Assembly (NCBI RefSeq): GCF_014217335.1
Contig: NZ_CP060092.1
Location: 1,691,501 to 1,755,500, forward strand
Source of the DNA: Teredinibacter purpureus
GTDB lineage: Bacteria > Pseudomonadota > Gammaproteobacteria > Pseudomonadales > Cellvibrionaceae
Direction of reading: 5' to 3'
Length of the DNA stretch: 64,000 nucleotides
In this document: in pieces, positions 37,509-48,941 of the stretch
Layout: each line of letters opens with the position of its first letter
Position numbering within the stretch: the stretch's first letter is position 1
Translations under genes and position numbers: made by a program
The notes under the pieces: model-generated
The model's database searches: none
Told to the model about the DNA's origin: nothing
What the model saw: the letters and a program-made list of their open reading frames with translations, nothing else

Positions 37509-39254
37509 ATGAAGACGAATAAACAAAAACTTTCTATTGTGGGTTTACTCTATAAAAAAGCACCTAGACTACTGATTTTCTCGGTTTCTGTTGGAGCAAT
37601 TGCGGGTGCGCTTTATAGCTTGATTATCCCTTTTGTTATTCAAGGGATTGCGGCCGAAGCCGATAGTGGTTTGGCCTTTAGTGTGGCGGGCGTATCTTTT
37701 GAGTTTGATCAATCATCTTATGCTGCCATGTTTTTTATTACCGTAACAGCCATTTTGTTTACCAAGCTAGGGTCGGTGATACTCGTTAATAGTATTGCTA
37801 AATCGGCGGCTGCCGATCTCAAAATGAGTGTTGCCGATACCATTAGCCGCGCACGTACCGATAGCATCGAAAATGTTGGGTTTTCACGGTTGCTGAACAT
37901 TCTCAGTGATGATGTGAATAGCGTTGCTAATGCAGCGATTACCATTCCATTACTGGTGGTATCGTTTGTTACCATTTTAGGGATGTTGGGATATCTCGCG
38001 TTTTTGAACATTAGCGTATTTGGCATAGTGGTGGGGGCCATAGTCGTAGGTCTATTTATGTTTCAGCTGCCGGTTACACTCGCACAGAAAAAGTATGAGA
38101 AGGCCCGCGCAATTAAAGATGTAATTCAGGAAGGGGTGCGTGGCTTAGTGATGGGCGCCTATGAATTAAAACTGAATGGAAAAAAGTCGGAACGTTTTCG
38201 TAAAGAGGAGCTGTTAGACCCGGTTAACCGCAGCGTACGATTAGAAAAAATTGCAGATGCAATATTTCATTTTGCGGGAACCTCAAGCGACTTACTGTCT
38301 TTCTTTATTATTGGTTCTGTGGTCTTTATCCTGCCTACCTACATGACTTTGGATAATGCAGAAACCTACGGGGTTGTAATGGCTTTACTGTATATCGCTG
38401 GCCCGCTTGCTCATATTTTAGGCATGATGCAGCAATTTAAAGTAGGGCAAATTGCAATGATTCGAATTGAAGCGCTGTATGAGCTCGAAGAAGAGATGCA
38501 GGTAACAGAAACTGACAACATACCGCCTACATGGCATTCCTTTGGTGGCGATAAACTCACGTATCAATATCCAAATTCGTCCTCCGATCGCACTTTTTCG
38601 CTTGCGCCTATATCGGTTGATTTCAAACCGGGTCAGGTCAATTTCATTGTGGGTGGTAATGGTTCAGGCAAGACAACGTTAAGCAAGTTGTTATCGCTTC
38701 ATTATTTGCCGTCGTCGGGTAACTTGTATTTCGACGGCGTTTGTATTGATCGCTCTAATATTGCTGCTGCACGAGAACGTATATCGGTTATTTATTCTGA
38801 TTATTATCTTTTTTCGAAGATATATTGCGATCTCGCCACGGTTGATATGGGCAAGGTGAATACTTATCTCAATATGTTAGGGCTTTCGGGTAAAACTGAA
38901 CTTATCGATGGTCGGTTTACAACCACCGATCTTTCTGATGGACAGCGTCGACGACTCGCCTTGATGGTCGCCTTGTTGGAAGACAAAGACATTTATGTGT
39001 TTGATGAGTGGGCGGCGGATCAAGACCCAACCTTTAAGAAAATATTTTACCAAAGTATTTTGCCTGAAATGCGAAAGGACAATAAATTGGTGATCGTTAT
39101 TACCCACGATGATCGTTATTTTAATCATGCTGATCGCGTTATTACGATGGAAGATGGGCGTGTAAATTCTATTCAAGAAATTAAGTCCGAAGCGCTCAAT
39201 CGTGTGATTGAAACTAAGGGTACCGTGTTCGAGCCGCTGGCAGAGATGGCTTAA
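37509..39254 (+). CDS. Cyclic-peptide-type ABC exporter (PvdE/SyrD-like)
   Basis: A 581-residue half transporter. It has an N-terminal six-helix membrane domain (about 20-330) and a C-terminal ATPase: Walker A GGNGSGKTT (near 381), signature LSDGQRRRLA (near 477), Walker B DIYVFDEW and the ITHDD switch His. The single-polypeptide TM-ATPase layout is that of exporters found in siderophore and lipopeptide clusters, which move peptides from cytoplasm to periplasm. It follows the NRPS module by 20 bases, with GGAG before the ATG. It would feed product to the periplasm, from where the RND-TolC system could expel it. Confidence 0.92.
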   Translation: MKTNKQKLSIVGLLYKKAPRLLIFSVSVGAIAGALYSLIIPFVIQGIAAEADSGLAFSVAGVSFEFDQSSYAAMFFITVTAILFTKLGSVILVNSIAKSAAADLKMSVADTISRARTDSIENVGFSRLLNILSDDVNSVANAAITIPLLVVSFVTILGMLGYLAFLNISVFGIVVGAIVVGLFMFQLPVTLAQKKYEKARAIKDVIQEGVRGLVMGAYELKLNGKKSERFRKEELLDPVNRSVRLEKIADAIFHFAGTSSDLLSFFIIGSVVFILPTYMTLDNAETYGVVMALLYIAGPLAHILGMMQQFKVGQIAMIRIEALYELEEEMQVTETDNIPPTWHSFGGDKLTYQYPNSSSDRTFSLAPISVDFKPGQVNFIVGGNGSGKTTLSKLLSLHYLPSSGNLYFDGVCIDRSNIAAARERISVIYSDYYLFSKIYCDLATVDMGKVNTYLNMLGLSGKTELIDGRFTTTDLSDGQRRRLALMVALLEDKDIYVFDEWAADQDPTFKKIFYQSILPEMRKDNKLVIVITHDDRYFNHADRVITMEDGRVNSIQEIKSEALNRVIETKGTVFEPLAEMA

Positions 39255-39278
39255 TAAACGCATAACGAGGATTTTATA

Positions 39279-40235
39279 ATGGTTAACAAAATTGATACCG
39301 TGGCATCCAAGCAGGTTCCGTTTTTCTCGATTGTTGTGCCGACCTGTGGTCGGCCTGGAATGCTCGAAAGGGCCATTGGTAGCCTTGTTGCACAAGGCTT
39401 TACGGCATTTGAAATTGTTGTAGTGGATGATAGGCCAACAGCGGAGCCGCTTTCCTTGTCGTGCCTAGAGCATGATAGCGTGCGATATATTCAGAATACT
39501 GGCGCTCATGGTGTGGCCAATGCACGTAATCTTGGCATTGATCAAGCGCGAGCTGAATGGGTGTTGTTTTTAGACGACGACGATGAATTGGCCGATGATT
39601 ATTTAACGACGTTACATCAAGCGATTTTAGCCGATGCCGATGTAGAGTTTTTCTGGAGCGGGGTACGTGTTTTTTATGCCGATAGTGACAAGGCGGTTGT
39701 GACGGCCTCAGACTGGAAGACAAAAGAAATAAAACTGTATAAAGATGATGACGCAACGTATATAGGTGCAAGTTACGGTGTTGCGCTTAAACGTTCTGTT
39801 TTTCAGCGTTGTGGTAATTTTGATGTAGATTTTCCCGTAGGCGAAGATACGGAATTATTTGTGCGCGTAATGAGTGAAGGCATAAAAGCCAGAGCCATCC
39901 CTCATATTGGGATGATTAAGCATGAAACCCATGTGGAGCGCCTTTCAACCAATTATACGAAATATGCCGACCTCAACATCTACGAGCGTATTTTTCGTAA
40001 GCATAGGGCTTATTTGGCCGATAATCGAAAGGTGTACCACACACAGCTGTGTTGGGCCTCGCTGGTGTATATCAATAACGGTAACTTCAGCGATACGAAA
40101 TATTTTTTCCAAGAATTTTTAACGCTGGGGCACTATTGGTCGTATTTTAATATGGGCTGTTATCGAACGGTGCACTATATGACGTCGACCATAAAAAAAT
40201 GGTGCGGTTTAAGTATTAGCCGAGCATCAGCTTAA
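39279..40235 (+). CDS. Family 2 glycosyltransferase
   Basis: A 318-residue GT-A glycosyltransferase. FSIVVPTCGRPGMLERAI is the nucleotide-binding start, VVVDDRP is the first acidic strand end, ARNLGIDQARAEWVLFLDDD leads into the metal-binding DxD-type cluster near residue 98, and PVGEDTELFVRV contains the family acidic pair. The last gene of the FAAL operon, 24 bases after the exporter and preceded by GAGG. It may add a sugar to the lipopeptide, for example at Ser, Tyr or a dioxygenase-made hydroxyl. Sugar donor and acceptor cannot be read. An envelope-polysaccharide role is possible but less suggested by the context. Confidence 0.88.
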   Translation: MVNKIDTVASKQVPFFSIVVPTCGRPGMLERAIGSLVAQGFTAFEIVVVDDRPTAEPLSLSCLEHDSVRYIQNTGAHGVANARNLGIDQARAEWVLFLDDDDELADDYLTTLHQAILADADVEFFWSGVRVFYADSDKAVVTASDWKTKEIKLYKDDDATYIGASYGVALKRSVFQRCGNFDVDFPVGEDTELFVRVMSEGIKARAIPHIGMIKHETHVERLSTNYTKYADLNIYERIFRKHRAYLADNRKVYHTQLCWASLVYINNGNFSDTKYFFQEFLTLGHYWSYFNMGCYRTVHYMTSTIKKWCGLSISRASA

Positions 40236-40566
40236 ACCGTAAAGGCCCCTTCAGGGTATTTGGTTAGGGGTAGGCGCCGTGATACTTGCGGCGTCCCATC
40301 CCACATTGGCGCGTATTGATCTTCTGTAGAGGCCTTTCTAATGAGGCGCTGGGGTACAGCGTTTGCGGGGGAGGCCCGTTTTTAGTCCTTTTCTACCTCA
40401 ATCTTTGGCTCTGAGCGATTATCTGAGCGATTAAAAGTGTTGTGCTGCAGGAAGAAACCCCATCTTTTTTCAGTATCTTAAGCTCATATCAAAAAAAAGG
40501 ATCTTAATTCACACTATCATAGATTTTTCGAATGTTCGGTCGTAACAGACGTAAGTGATTAAACCT
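40236..40566. other. Gap between lipopeptide operon and ackA
   Basis: About 330 bases. A short CCCCTTCAGGG element follows the glycosyltransferase stop but is too weak to call a terminator. No gene and no CTGT-N8-ACAG site was seen. It marks the boundary between the specialised locus and housekeeping genes. Confidence 0.45.
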
Positions 40567-41766
40567 ATGCAGTATGTGCTTGTTTTTAACAGTGGTAGCT
40601 CGTCTTTCAAGTTTTCTCTTTTTCCGTTAGATACTGAAGTGCCCTTCTTAGCCGGTGTTGCCGAAAATCTCGGTACGCCGCAAGCCTCTATGCGTGTGGT
40701 TCCGCAGCAAGGTACACCGTTGCAGGTACCGTTGGTGGGAGCCCATGAGCGTGCGATAGAGTTGCTGGTGGAAGTTTTGCCTACCTTCGGCTTAACGTTT
40801 AAAGATATTGCAGTTGTGGGCCATAGGGTGGTTCATGGGGGCGAAGTGTTTACCGAGTCTGTGCGTATTGACGAACGTTCATTGGCGGATATTCGGGCAT
40901 GTTCCGGGCTTGCTCCCTTGCATAATCCCGCTAATATTCTCGGTATAGAGCGAATAGAGGCGCTTTTTCCTCACCTTCCTCAGGTTGCAGTATTCGATAC
41001 GGCTTTTCATCAAAGCTTACCTCGCAAAGCCTTTTTATACCCTATCCCCTATGCGCTTTATCGGGAGCAGGGCGTGCGCCGCTATGGTTTTCATGGCACT
41101 AGCCATCGCTATGTTGCAGAAACTACGCTTAAACAATTGGAGCTACCAGCGTCCGATAGCCATCTGTTAATCGCGCATTTAGGCAACGGCTGCAGTGCCA
41201 CTGCGGTGAGAAATGGCCAGAGTGTGGATACCACCATGGGGCTAACACCGTTGGAAGGGTTGATGATGGGCACTCGCTCGGGCGATGTTGACCCAAGTTT
41301 GCATCAATACCTACACGATAAGTTGGGATGGTCGCTTAAAGATATTACCCATATGTTGAATTATGAATCGGGTTTGCGCGGTTTATCTGAGCTAAGTAAC
41401 GATATGCGCACGCTGATATTGGCGGCGGAGGAGGAAGGAAATGCTCAGGCGGCCATGGCCATTGAGGTATTTTGCTTCCGTCTTGCTCGGCAACTGGCTG
41501 CGCTGGCCGCCTCCCTTCAGCGCATTGATGCGCTAGTGTTTACAGGTGGCATTGGCGAGAATAACCCGTGTATTCGCACACGGGTATTGGAGCAGCTGGC
41601 TATTTTCGGTTTTCAGGTCGATTTGGACCGTAATCAGGAGCATGGTCGATCGTTTGGCGGCGTGATTACGAAGGATAACAGCCCTGTGGCAATGGTGGTT
41701 AAAACGAATGAAGAAGCAATGATTGCACGCGATAGTGTGCGTTTACTAACTAGAGGTAACGCCTGA
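40567..41766 (+). CDS. ackA: Acetate kinase
   Basis: A 399-residue enzyme interconverting acetyl phosphate plus ADP and acetate plus ATP. ASKHA-fold signatures are present: VFNSGSSSFKF (phosphate 1), VVHGGEVF, the catalytic region YRYGFHGTSHRYV-like stretch with Arg and His, HLGNGCSA, and GGIGENN (adenosine site). The ATG at 40567 gives the usual family start; an in-frame GTG at 40555 adds four residues. The stop overlaps the pta start (TGATG), so the two are translationally coupled in the common ackA-pta order. Confidence 0.97.
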   Translation: MQYVLVFNSGSSSFKFSLFPLDTEVPFLAGVAENLGTPQASMRVVPQQGTPLQVPLVGAHERAIELLVEVLPTFGLTFKDIAVVGHRVVHGGEVFTESVRIDERSLADIRACSGLAPLHNPANILGIERIEALFPHLPQVAVFDTAFHQSLPRKAFLYPIPYALYREQGVRRYGFHGTSHRYVAETTLKQLELPASDSHLLIAHLGNGCSATAVRNGQSVDTTMGLTPLEGLMMGTRSGDVDPSLHQYLHDKLGWSLKDITHMLNYESGLRGLSELSNDMRTLILAAEEEGNAQAAMAIEVFCFRLARQLAALAASLQRIDALVFTGGIGENNPCIRTRVLEQLAIFGFQVDLDRNQEHGRSFGGVITKDNSPVAMVVKTNEEAMIARDSVRLLTRGNA

Positions 41767-43907
41767 TGCATAGCTTTTATATTGCTCCCACAACATCGGG
41801 AACAGGTCTTACATCGGTATGTTTGGGGTTTGTGCGTGCGCTCGATCAACTGGGTGTGCGTGTGGCGTTTTTTAAGCCTATTGCGCAAATCTACGGCTCC
41901 GATATTGGCCCTGGTCGGTCGACGCACTTAATTCGAGAAACCGTGGGATTACAAACCGGTGAATCGATAAGTTTGGCCTATGCGCAGCATAAGGTGGCTC
42001 AGGGAAAACTGGACCAGCTTATGGAGGAAGTGATTACTAACTATCAGGCGTCGGCCCGTGATGCAGACGTTATGGTAGTGGAAGGGCTTGTGCCTAGGGC
42101 GAATGAAGACTATATCGCGCGGTTAAATCAGCGTTTAGCGAGTACGTTAGGGAGCGATATTATTCTGGTGGCTGCAAAGCGGCAGTATTCGTCTTCAGAG
42201 CTGAATGAGCGCATTAATATCACGGCGAGTAAATTTGGTGGGTTCGACAACCCACGTTTATTGGGCTGCATACTGAACAAGGTTGGCGCACCGCCGAAGG
42301 AGAGCCAGCGGGTTAAAACGGATGATAGTCTCGACGGCTGGGAAGTTCGGGAGCGCAGCCTTGATGAGGTTAAACGAAAATTGCCGGTGTTTGGTCACGC
42401 AAACTTTCGTTGTTTAGGCATTATTCATTGGAACCCTTCTTTTATAGCACCGCGCACGCTTGATATTGTGAATCATCTGCGCGGGCGAGTGTTGCATGCG
42501 GGCAATATGGACCAGCGTCGTGTTACCTCTGTAGTGCTTTGCGCACGCACAGTCCCTAATATGCTGTTTGCACTAAAGGCCGGTACGTTAGTGATTACGC
42601 CTGGCGATCGCACCGATATTTTATTGGCAGTTGCACAGAGCGTACTGAATGGCGTGCCCTTGGCTGGTATTTTGTTTACGGGTGATTTAGTGCCCGATGA
42701 GCGGGTGATGGCGTTGTGTCGCGGTGCTATCAATACGGGTTTACCGGTACTTATAACGGAATATGATTCACTAACGACAGTACAGCGGTTGGATGATATG
42801 AGCAATGAAGTGCCCGCCGATGATGTGCCCCGTATGTTAGACGTTATGGATGCTGTGGCTGAAGCGGTTGATATTCAGTGGCTGACGAACCGCGCCGCCC
42901 TACCTCAAGATGTGCGCATGTCGCCTCCCGCTTTTCGGCATCACCTCATGTGCCAAGCGCAATTGGCGGACAAAAAAATTGTATTACCCGAAGGGGCGGA
43001 GCCACGCACTATTCAAGCGGCCATTGCTTGTACAGAACGCAAAATCGCGCGTTGCTTGTTATTGGGAAATCGCGAGCAGATTCGGCAAGTGGCCGAAGCA
43101 CAAGGTTTAACGCTGCCCGATAGTATCGAAATACAGGACCCCGATGAGATTCGTGCCCGTTATGTTCAGCCCATGGTGGAATTGCGTCAACACAAAGGCG
43201 TGAGCCCGCCGCAAGCGGAAGCGTTATTGGAAGATAAGGTAATGCTGGGCACCATGATGTTGGCGCAAAACGAGGTAGACGGTCTGGTGAGTGGCGCGGT
43301 GCACACCACCGCGAATACGATACGCCCCGCCTTACAGCTTATTAAAGCCCGAGCTGAAACACGGCTCGTATCCTCTATTTTCTTTATGTTAATGCCCGAT
43401 CAAGTACTGGTTTACGGTGATTGTGCCGTCAACCCTAACCCCAATGCGGCCGATTTAGCCGATATCGCCATTCAGTCGGCTGATTCGGCTCTCGCCTTCG
43501 GTATTGAGCCTCGAATTGCCATGATTAGTTACTCTACAGGTGTCTCAGGTGTCGGTAGTGACGTCGATAAAGTGCGTGAAGCGACGAAAATCGCCAAACG
43601 ACTGCGTCCAGATCTGGTCATTGACGGCCCGCTGCAATATGATGCAGCGGCTATTGCCAGTGTTGCGGCTTCTAAAGCGCCCGACAGCCCTGTGGCGGGA
43701 AAAGCAACAATATTTGTATTTCCTGACCTTAATACGGGCAATACAACGTATAAAGCCGTGCAGCGAAGTGCAAACGTCGTTAGCATTGGCCCAGTATTGC
43801 AGGGTTTGAAAAAACCCGTAAATGACCTGAGCCGTGGCGCATTGGTAGATGACATTGTCTATACCATTGCCTTGACGGCCATACAGGCTGAACAGAATAA
43901 CAATTAG
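41766..43907 (+). CDS. pta: Phosphate acetyltransferase, long form
   Basis: A 713-residue enzyme that converts acetyl-CoA and phosphate to acetyl phosphate and CoA. The N-terminal P-loop-like and DRTGG regions (about 1-370, starting HSFYIAPTTSGTGLTSV) are those of the regulated long form of proteobacteria. The C-terminal catalytic domain (about 385-710) holds LADKKIVLPEGAEPRTIQAA, LGTMMLAQNEVDGLVSGAVH, and ISYSTGVSGVGSDVDKVREA. It overlaps ackA by one base. It is ordinary core metabolism and sits between the two specialised loci. Confidence 0.97.
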   Translation: MHSFYIAPTTSGTGLTSVCLGFVRALDQLGVRVAFFKPIAQIYGSDIGPGRSTHLIRETVGLQTGESISLAYAQHKVAQGKLDQLMEEVITNYQASARDADVMVVEGLVPRANEDYIARLNQRLASTLGSDIILVAAKRQYSSSELNERINITASKFGGFDNPRLLGCILNKVGAPPKESQRVKTDDSLDGWEVRERSLDEVKRKLPVFGHANFRCLGIIHWNPSFIAPRTLDIVNHLRGRVLHAGNMDQRRVTSVVLCARTVPNMLFALKAGTLVITPGDRTDILLAVAQSVLNGVPLAGILFTGDLVPDERVMALCRGAINTGLPVLITEYDSLTTVQRLDDMSNEVPADDVPRMLDVMDAVAEAVDIQWLTNRAALPQDVRMSPPAFRHHLMCQAQLADKKIVLPEGAEPRTIQAAIACTERKIARCLLLGNREQIRQVAEAQGLTLPDSIEIQDPDEIRARYVQPMVELRQHKGVSPPQAEALLEDKVMLGTMMLAQNEVDGLVSGAVHTTANTIRPALQLIKARAETRLVSSIFFMLMPDQVLVYGDCAVNPNPNAADLADIAIQSADSALAFGIEPRIAMISYSTGVSGVGSDVDKVREATKIAKRLRPDLVIDGPLQYDAAAIASVAASKAPDSPVAGKATIFVFPDLNTGNTTYKAVQRSANVVSIGPVLQGLKKPVNDLSRGALVDDIVYTIALTAIQAEQNNN

Positions 43908-44331
43908 ACTTTAATTGCCTGTTTGTTGACAATTCGCCAGCGTCTCCGATGTGAACTGGGCGATAGGATAAAAACTTAAAACCCTCCTATTCGATGTTGA
44001 ATGAAAGGGATTGCATGTAAGTACCCATGTGTTATTTGAGGTTTTATCCTAAGGGCCAGCGGGTTATTGTCTCGGTTTTTGACTTTCTGAAACATCAGAG
44101 TTTTATCAACAAACTGACAGCTAGTCTCTTATTGCCGTTATTGCAGCAGTTTCGGACATGTTGCGATTGATCAAAGCATTTACCAATGGCGCTTAGCAGC
44201 CATCGGTGACGGTATAATCGTTAAGCCCTGCTAAATTGGCACCTCAATAAACCGCGCTGGTCGACATCCGCGCGGTTTATTTGTCTAGAGGGTGTTTTTG
44301 GGCGTAATAAAGAACAGTAGTGAGAAACATT
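43908..44331. other. pta-gltB intergenic region with structured leader
   Basis: About 420 bases containing a long-range inverted repeat (TAGGATAAAA at 43964-43973 with TTTTATCCTA at 44042-44051) and a perfect 12-pair hairpin at 44246-44281. No protein gene is seen. The region may hold the gltB promoter and leader, a small RNA ending at the hairpin, or both. Confidence 0.45.
44246..44281. terminator. Perfect hairpin upstream of gltB
   Basis: AATAAACCGCGC and GCGCGGTTTATT pair perfectly over 12 bases around a 12-base loop. With A-rich and T-rich outer arms it has the form of a bidirectional intrinsic terminator. It is 340 bases after pta and 50 bases before gltB, so it could also be an attenuator for gltB or the end of a small RNA. 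Confidence 0.6.
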
Positions 44332-47300
44332 ATGAAACAGCATACTCCCCCTCAAGGTGGGCTCTATCATCCAGAATTCGAACACGATGCTTGCGGTATA
44401 GGCTTCGTGGCTAACCTTAAGGGACGAGCGTCTCATGAGATTGTAGAAAACGCCCTCACCATGCTGACCTGTATGGAGCATCGTGGTGGTACCGGTTATG
44501 ACGTCGATAGCGGTGATGGCGCGGGTATTCTTATCCAAATCCCGCACGAGTTGCTGTCTGAAGAGGCTAAGACCTTAGGTTTTGAGCTGCCCGCAGTGGG
44601 AGAATACGGGGTTGGCATGTTGTTTATGCCTAATAGCGAAGCCGTAGCCAACCAATGCCGAACGGTACTAGAAGAATGTGCCTCTGCGTTAGGGTTGAGT
44701 GTGACGGGCTACCGAAAGGTACCGGGTGATAATGCCAGCCTAGGCTTTGCCTCACGTAACAGCGAGCCCATGATTGAGCAGGCGTTTATTGTTAAGCCAG
44801 ACGGAATTAGCCAAGAAGAATTTCAGCGTAAGCTGTATGTCTTGCGAAAAAGCAGCGTGTACCAAGCGTATGATCGAGTCGATTGCGAGAAAGACGAATT
44901 TTATATCGCCTCGCTGTCTAACCGCACCATCGTGTACAAGGGGCAGTTTACAACAGCGCAGGTGGCCCAATACTATTTGGATTTACGTAATCCAAAATTA
45001 CAATCGGCCATTGCCATGTTCCATAGCCGTTTCTCGACGAATACATTCCCTGCATGGCGGCGCGCCCAGCCTTTTCGCATTTTGTCCCACAACGGTGAAA
45101 TTAACACCGTAAAAGGCAACATTAATTGGATGATGGCTCGCCAAGCGCTTTTTGAATCCGTTAATTTCACTCCAGAAGAAATAGAGCTGTTGCATCCTAT
45201 TTGTAACCGTGACAGCTCAGATTCGGCGAACTTAGATTTAGTGATTGAATTATTGCTGCTTAGCGGTCGCCCGCTGGCTCAAGTGATGATGATGGTAATC
45301 CCGGAAGCGTGGCAAAGCCAAACGGATATGGACCCCGTTAAACGCGCCTTTTACGAATATTACGCCAACGTGATGGAACCATGGGATGGCCCAGCCTCTG
45401 TCAGCTTTACCGATGGCCAAGTCGTGGGCGCAACCCTCGACCGCAATGGCCTGCGTCCTTCACGTTATTTAGTTACCGATGACTACACCGTGGTAATGGG
45501 GTCTGAGACCGGCGCTCTCTGTGTTGATCCGTCGCGCATTGTTAAAAAAGGTCGTTTGCAGCCCGGTAAAATATTTATTGCCGACTTAAACCAAGGCCGC
45601 ATTATTAGTGACGACGAAGTTAAAGGCGAAATTTGTGCGCGTCAGCCTTACGGCGAATGGTTAGCGAATAACAAGATAGAGTTAAGTGATTTGCCTACGC
45701 CGGCAGACCCAATTCCCGTTGTTGAAAACCTGCGTATGCGCCAAAAGGCGTTTGGCTATACCTACGAAGATGAAAACTTAATCCTCGCGCAAATGATTGG
45801 CACCAGCAAAGAGCCTCTTGGCGCGATGGGAGCCGACAACCCCTTAGCGGTTATGTCGGACCGCCCGCAAAATTTATCAAATTATTTTAAGCAATTATTC
45901 GCGCAAGTTACCAACCCACCCATCGACCCTATTCGTGAAGAAATGGTAATGTCGTTGCGTACCTACGTGGGTGCTTCTCGTAACTTATTAAGTGAAACAC
46001 CAGAACATTGTCGCAAGGTCGAAATTGATCAGCCCTTGTTAAGTAACGAGCAGTTAGCCAAGTTAAAGCACATCGATAAAGAGCATTTGCAGTCCAAAAC
46101 CTTGGACACACTTTTTCGTGCCAATAAAACTGCCGGTGAGTTAGAAGCCGCGCTAGAGCGTTTATGTCGCCATGCAAAAGATGCGGTTAATGAAGGCTAC
46201 TCAATTTTAATTTTGAGTGACCGCAATGTGGATTCCGATCACGCTGCAATACCGGCCTTGCTGGCCACGGCCGCTGTCCACCACTCTTTAATTCGTGATG
46301 GCTTGCGTGCTAAAGCAGAGATTATTGTAGAGTCGGCTGATGTGCGTGAAACCCATCACTTTGCCACTTTAATTGGATATGGCGCCGCAGCGGTTAACCC
46401 TTATTTAGCGATTGAAACCCTGTACGCTATGCGTGATGAAGGGACACTCGAAAGCGCATTAACGAACGACCAATTACTTCAGCGATATTGTAAAGCTGTG
46501 AACAGCGGTCTACTAAAAATATTTTCTAAAATGGGTATTTCAACGCTACAGAGCTATCAGGGTGCTCAAATTTTTGAAGCCCTCGGTATTAATAGCAGTG
46601 TTATTAAACAGTATTTCACCAGTACGATTAGCCGTATTGAAGGGATTGGCCTTGATGACATAGCGCAAGAAACGTTGGCCAAGCATCGTGAAGGATACCC
46701 GTCAGAAAATCGTATTCACATCGACGATGTGCTGCACAGTGGCGGTGATTATGCGTGGCGTCACGATGGCGAGCGCCATTTGTTTAACCCCACCACTATT
46801 CGACTCTTGCAACACGCCACCGCCGCCAATGATTACGAGCAGTTTAAAGAGTACACACGTGCGGTAGACGATCAAGCTAGCGCATCATTTACGTTGCGTA
46901 GCTTGCTTAATGTCGATGCTGATCGCCCGTCTGTTTCAATCGACGACGTAGAATCCGCCGAAAAAATATTTAAACGTTTTGCCACAGGCGCCATGAGCTT
47001 TGGTTCTATTTCGTGGGAAGCACACACCACCTTGGCAAAAGCCATGAACCGCATTGGCGGTAAGAGTAATAGTGGTGAAGGTGGTGAAGACCCAATTCGA
47101 TTTAAACCCGACGAAAATGGCGATTTAATGCTAAGCCGCATTAAACAGGTGGCCTCGGGTCGCTTTGGTGTTACCAGCCATTACTTGGCCAATGCCGATG
47201 AACTACAGATTAAAATGGCTCAAGGTGCAAAGCCCGGTGAAGGAGGCCAATTACCCGGCCATAAAGTGGATGCCTGGATTGGCCGTACGCGAGGTTCAAC

Positions 47301-48927
47301 CCCCGGTGTTGGCTTGATTTCTCCACCGCCGCATCACGACATTTATTCTATCGAAGATTTAGCCCAGCTAATTTACGATCTGAAAAACGCTAATCGTGAG
47401 GCGCGCATTAATGTGAAGCTAGTTTCCGAAGCCGGTGTGGGCACCATTGCCGCCGGAGTGTGTAAAGGTTATGCCGACGTGGTATTAATCGCTGGCTACG
47501 ATGGTGGCACCGGTGCATCACCGTTAAGCTCCATTAAGCACGCGGGCTTACCTTGGGAATTAGGTTTGGCCGAAACGCATCAAACGTTAGTGGCCAACCG
47601 TTTGCGTAGCCGTATTACCGTGCAGGCCGATGGTCAAATGAAAACCCCACGCGATCTCGCTGTCGCGACTTTGCTAGGCGCAGAAGAGTGGGGTATCGCA
47701 ACCGCGGCATTGATTGTTGAAGGTTGCACCATGATGCGTAAATGCCATTTAAATACTTGCCCGGTAGGCATCGCCACGCAAGATAAAGAATTGCGTAAAC
47801 GCTATGCGGGTCAAGTCGATCACGTCGTCAACTTCTTCACCATGATGGTTCGCGGCTTACGCGAAATTATGGCAGAGTTAGGTTTCCGTACTATCGAAGA
47901 GATGGTAGGGCAGTCGCAATGCCTAAGTAAGCGCGACGATCTAGACCACTGGAAACTGAAAAATTTAGACCTTTCTGCGTTATTGAAAAAAGTACCTGCA
48001 CACGACGGCGACACACTCTATTGCAGCCAGAAACAAAAACACTTAATCGACGATATTGTTGACCGTGATCTAATACGTGAAGCTAAAGCGGCGCTTGAGA
48101 ACGGCGAACCCGTTACCTTACACAAAAATATTGTGAATACCGACCGCACTGTGGGCACCATGATTTCTAACGAAATCAGTAAAGCCTATGGAGCAGAAGG
48201 TTTACCGTATAAAACCATTGATGTGAAATTTGACGGCTCGGCCGGTCAAAGCTTTGGCACCTTCGCCGCGAAAGGTTTACGTTTTGAACTAGAAGGCGAT
48301 GCGAATGACTACTTTGGTAAAGGTTTGTCGGGCGCAGAGCTGGTGGTGTACCCGCCAAAAATTTCGCCGTTTGAACCGCGTGACAATATTCTTATTGGTA
48401 ACGTTGCTTTCTTCGGTGCAACTGCGGGTAAAGGCTTTATACGCGGCATAGCGGGCGAACGTTTCTGCGTGCGCAACTCCGGTGTTACCGCCGTTGTTGA
48501 AGGTGTAGGCGATCACGGTTGCGAATATATGACCGGCGGTATGGCCATTATTCTTGGTGAAACCGGCCGTAACTTTGCGGCTGGCATGAGCGGTGGTGTA
48601 GCGTGGGTATTGGATACTCAAGGCGACTTCGCCAGCAAGTGCAATATGGAAATGGTACAACTAGAAAAAGCTGAAAACGAAGATGATATTGCCGAGCTTA
48701 AAGCGTTAATCGAAGAACATTTTGATCACACGGGTTCAGATGTGGCTGAAAACTTATTGGCTAACTGGGAATTGTCTTTACCAAAATTCGTAAAAGTGAT
48801 GCCGGTCGATTACAAACGTATGCAAGGTTATATGAAAGAGGCGCGCAATAGCGGCCAATACAATGATGAACAAAAAGTTGCCGAAGCTGCATTTGATATG
48901 CATCTGGCTACACTGGCTGCGAACTAA
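44332..48927 (+). CDS. gltB: Glutamate synthase (NADPH) large subunit
   Basis: About 1531 residues, the usual size. The enzyme makes two glutamates from glutamine and 2-oxoglutarate. The N-terminal glutaminase domain begins at the catalytic Cys in EHDACGIGF (Cys21 from this start), which in the family is exposed by removal of the short leader. Central and FMN-binding domains follow, including [13 protein letters not shown] and [17 protein letters not shown]. The iron-sulfur Cys cluster is [15 protein letters not shown], and the C-terminal beta-helix has repeated G-x-x-G segments. An in-frame GTG at 44320 is an alternative start. gltD follows 14 bases later. Confidence 0.98.
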   Translation: MKQHTPPQGGLYHPEFEHDACGIGFVANLKGRASHEIVENALTMLTCMEHRGGTGYDVDSGDGAGILIQIPHELLSEEAKTLGFELPAVGEYGVGMLFMPNSEAVANQCRTVLEECASALGLSVTGYRKVPGDNASLGFASRNSEPMIEQAFIVKPDGISQEEFQRKLYVLRKSSVYQAYDRVDCEKDEFYIASLSNRTIVYKGQFTTAQVAQYYLDLRNPKLQSAIAMFHSRFSTNTFPAWRRAQPFRILSHNGEINTVKGNINWMMARQALFESVNFTPEEIELLHPICNRDSSDSANLDLVIELLLLSGRPLAQVMMMVIPEAWQSQTDMDPVKRAFYEYYANVMEPWDGPASVSFTDGQVVGATLDRNGLRPSRYLVTDDYTVVMGSETGALCVDPSRIVKKGRLQPGKIFIADLNQGRIISDDEVKGEICARQPYGEWLANNKIELSDLPTPADPIPVVENLRMRQKAFGYTYEDENLILAQMIGTSKEPLGAMGADNPLAVMSDRPQNLSNYFKQLFAQVTNPPIDPIREEMVMSLRTYVGASRNLLSETPEHCRKVEIDQPLLSNEQLAKLKHIDKEHLQSKTLDTLFRANKTAGELEAALERLCRHAKDAVNEGYSILILSDRNVDSDHAAIPALLATAAVHHSLIRDGLRAKAEIIVESADVRETHHFATLIGYGAAAVNPYLAIETLYAMRDEGTLESALTNDQLLQRYCKAVNSGLLKIFSKMGISTLQSYQGAQIFEALGINSSVIKQYFTSTISRIEGIGLDDIAQETLAKHREGYPSENRIHIDDVLHSGGDYAWRHDGERHLFNPTTIRLLQHATAANDYEQFKEYTRAVDDQASASFTLRSLLNVDADRPSVSIDDVESAEKIFKRFATGAMSFGSISWEAHTTLAKAMNRIGGKSNSGEGGEDPIRFKPDENGDLMLSRIKQVASGRFGVTSHYLANADELQIKMAQGAKPGEGGQLPGHKVDAWIGRTRGSTPGVGLISPPPHHDIYSIEDLAQLIYDLKNANREARINVKLVSEAGVGTIAAGVCKGYADVVLIAGYDGGTGASPLSSIKHAGLPWELGLAETHQTLVANRLRSRITVQADGQMKTPRDLAVATLLGAEEWGIATAALIVEGCTMMRKCHLNTCPVGIATQDKELRKRYAGQVDHVVNFFTMMVRGLREIMAELGFRTIEEMVGQSQCLSKRDDLDHWKLKNLDLSALLKKVPAHDGDTLYCSQKQKHLIDDIVDRDLIREAKAALENGEPVTLHKNIVNTDRTVGTMISNEISKAYGAEGLPYKTIDVKFDGSAGQSFGTFAAKGLRFELEGDANDYFGKGLSGAELVVYPPKISPFEPRDNILIGNVAFFGATAGKGFIRGIAGERFCVRNSGVTAVVEGVGDHGCEYMTGGMAIILGETGRNFAAGMSGGVAWVLDTQGDFASKCNMEMVQLEKAENEDDIAELKALIEEHFDHTGSDVAENLLANWELSLPKFVKVMPVDYKRMQGYMKEARNSGQYNDEQKVAEAAFDMHLATLAAN

Positions 48928-48941
48928 GGGGGCGCGAAAAA

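Noticed and set aside
40555..40566. GTG start for acetate kinase four residues upstream
   Set aside because: No better ribosome-binding site, and the ATG at 40567 fits the family start; it remains possible.
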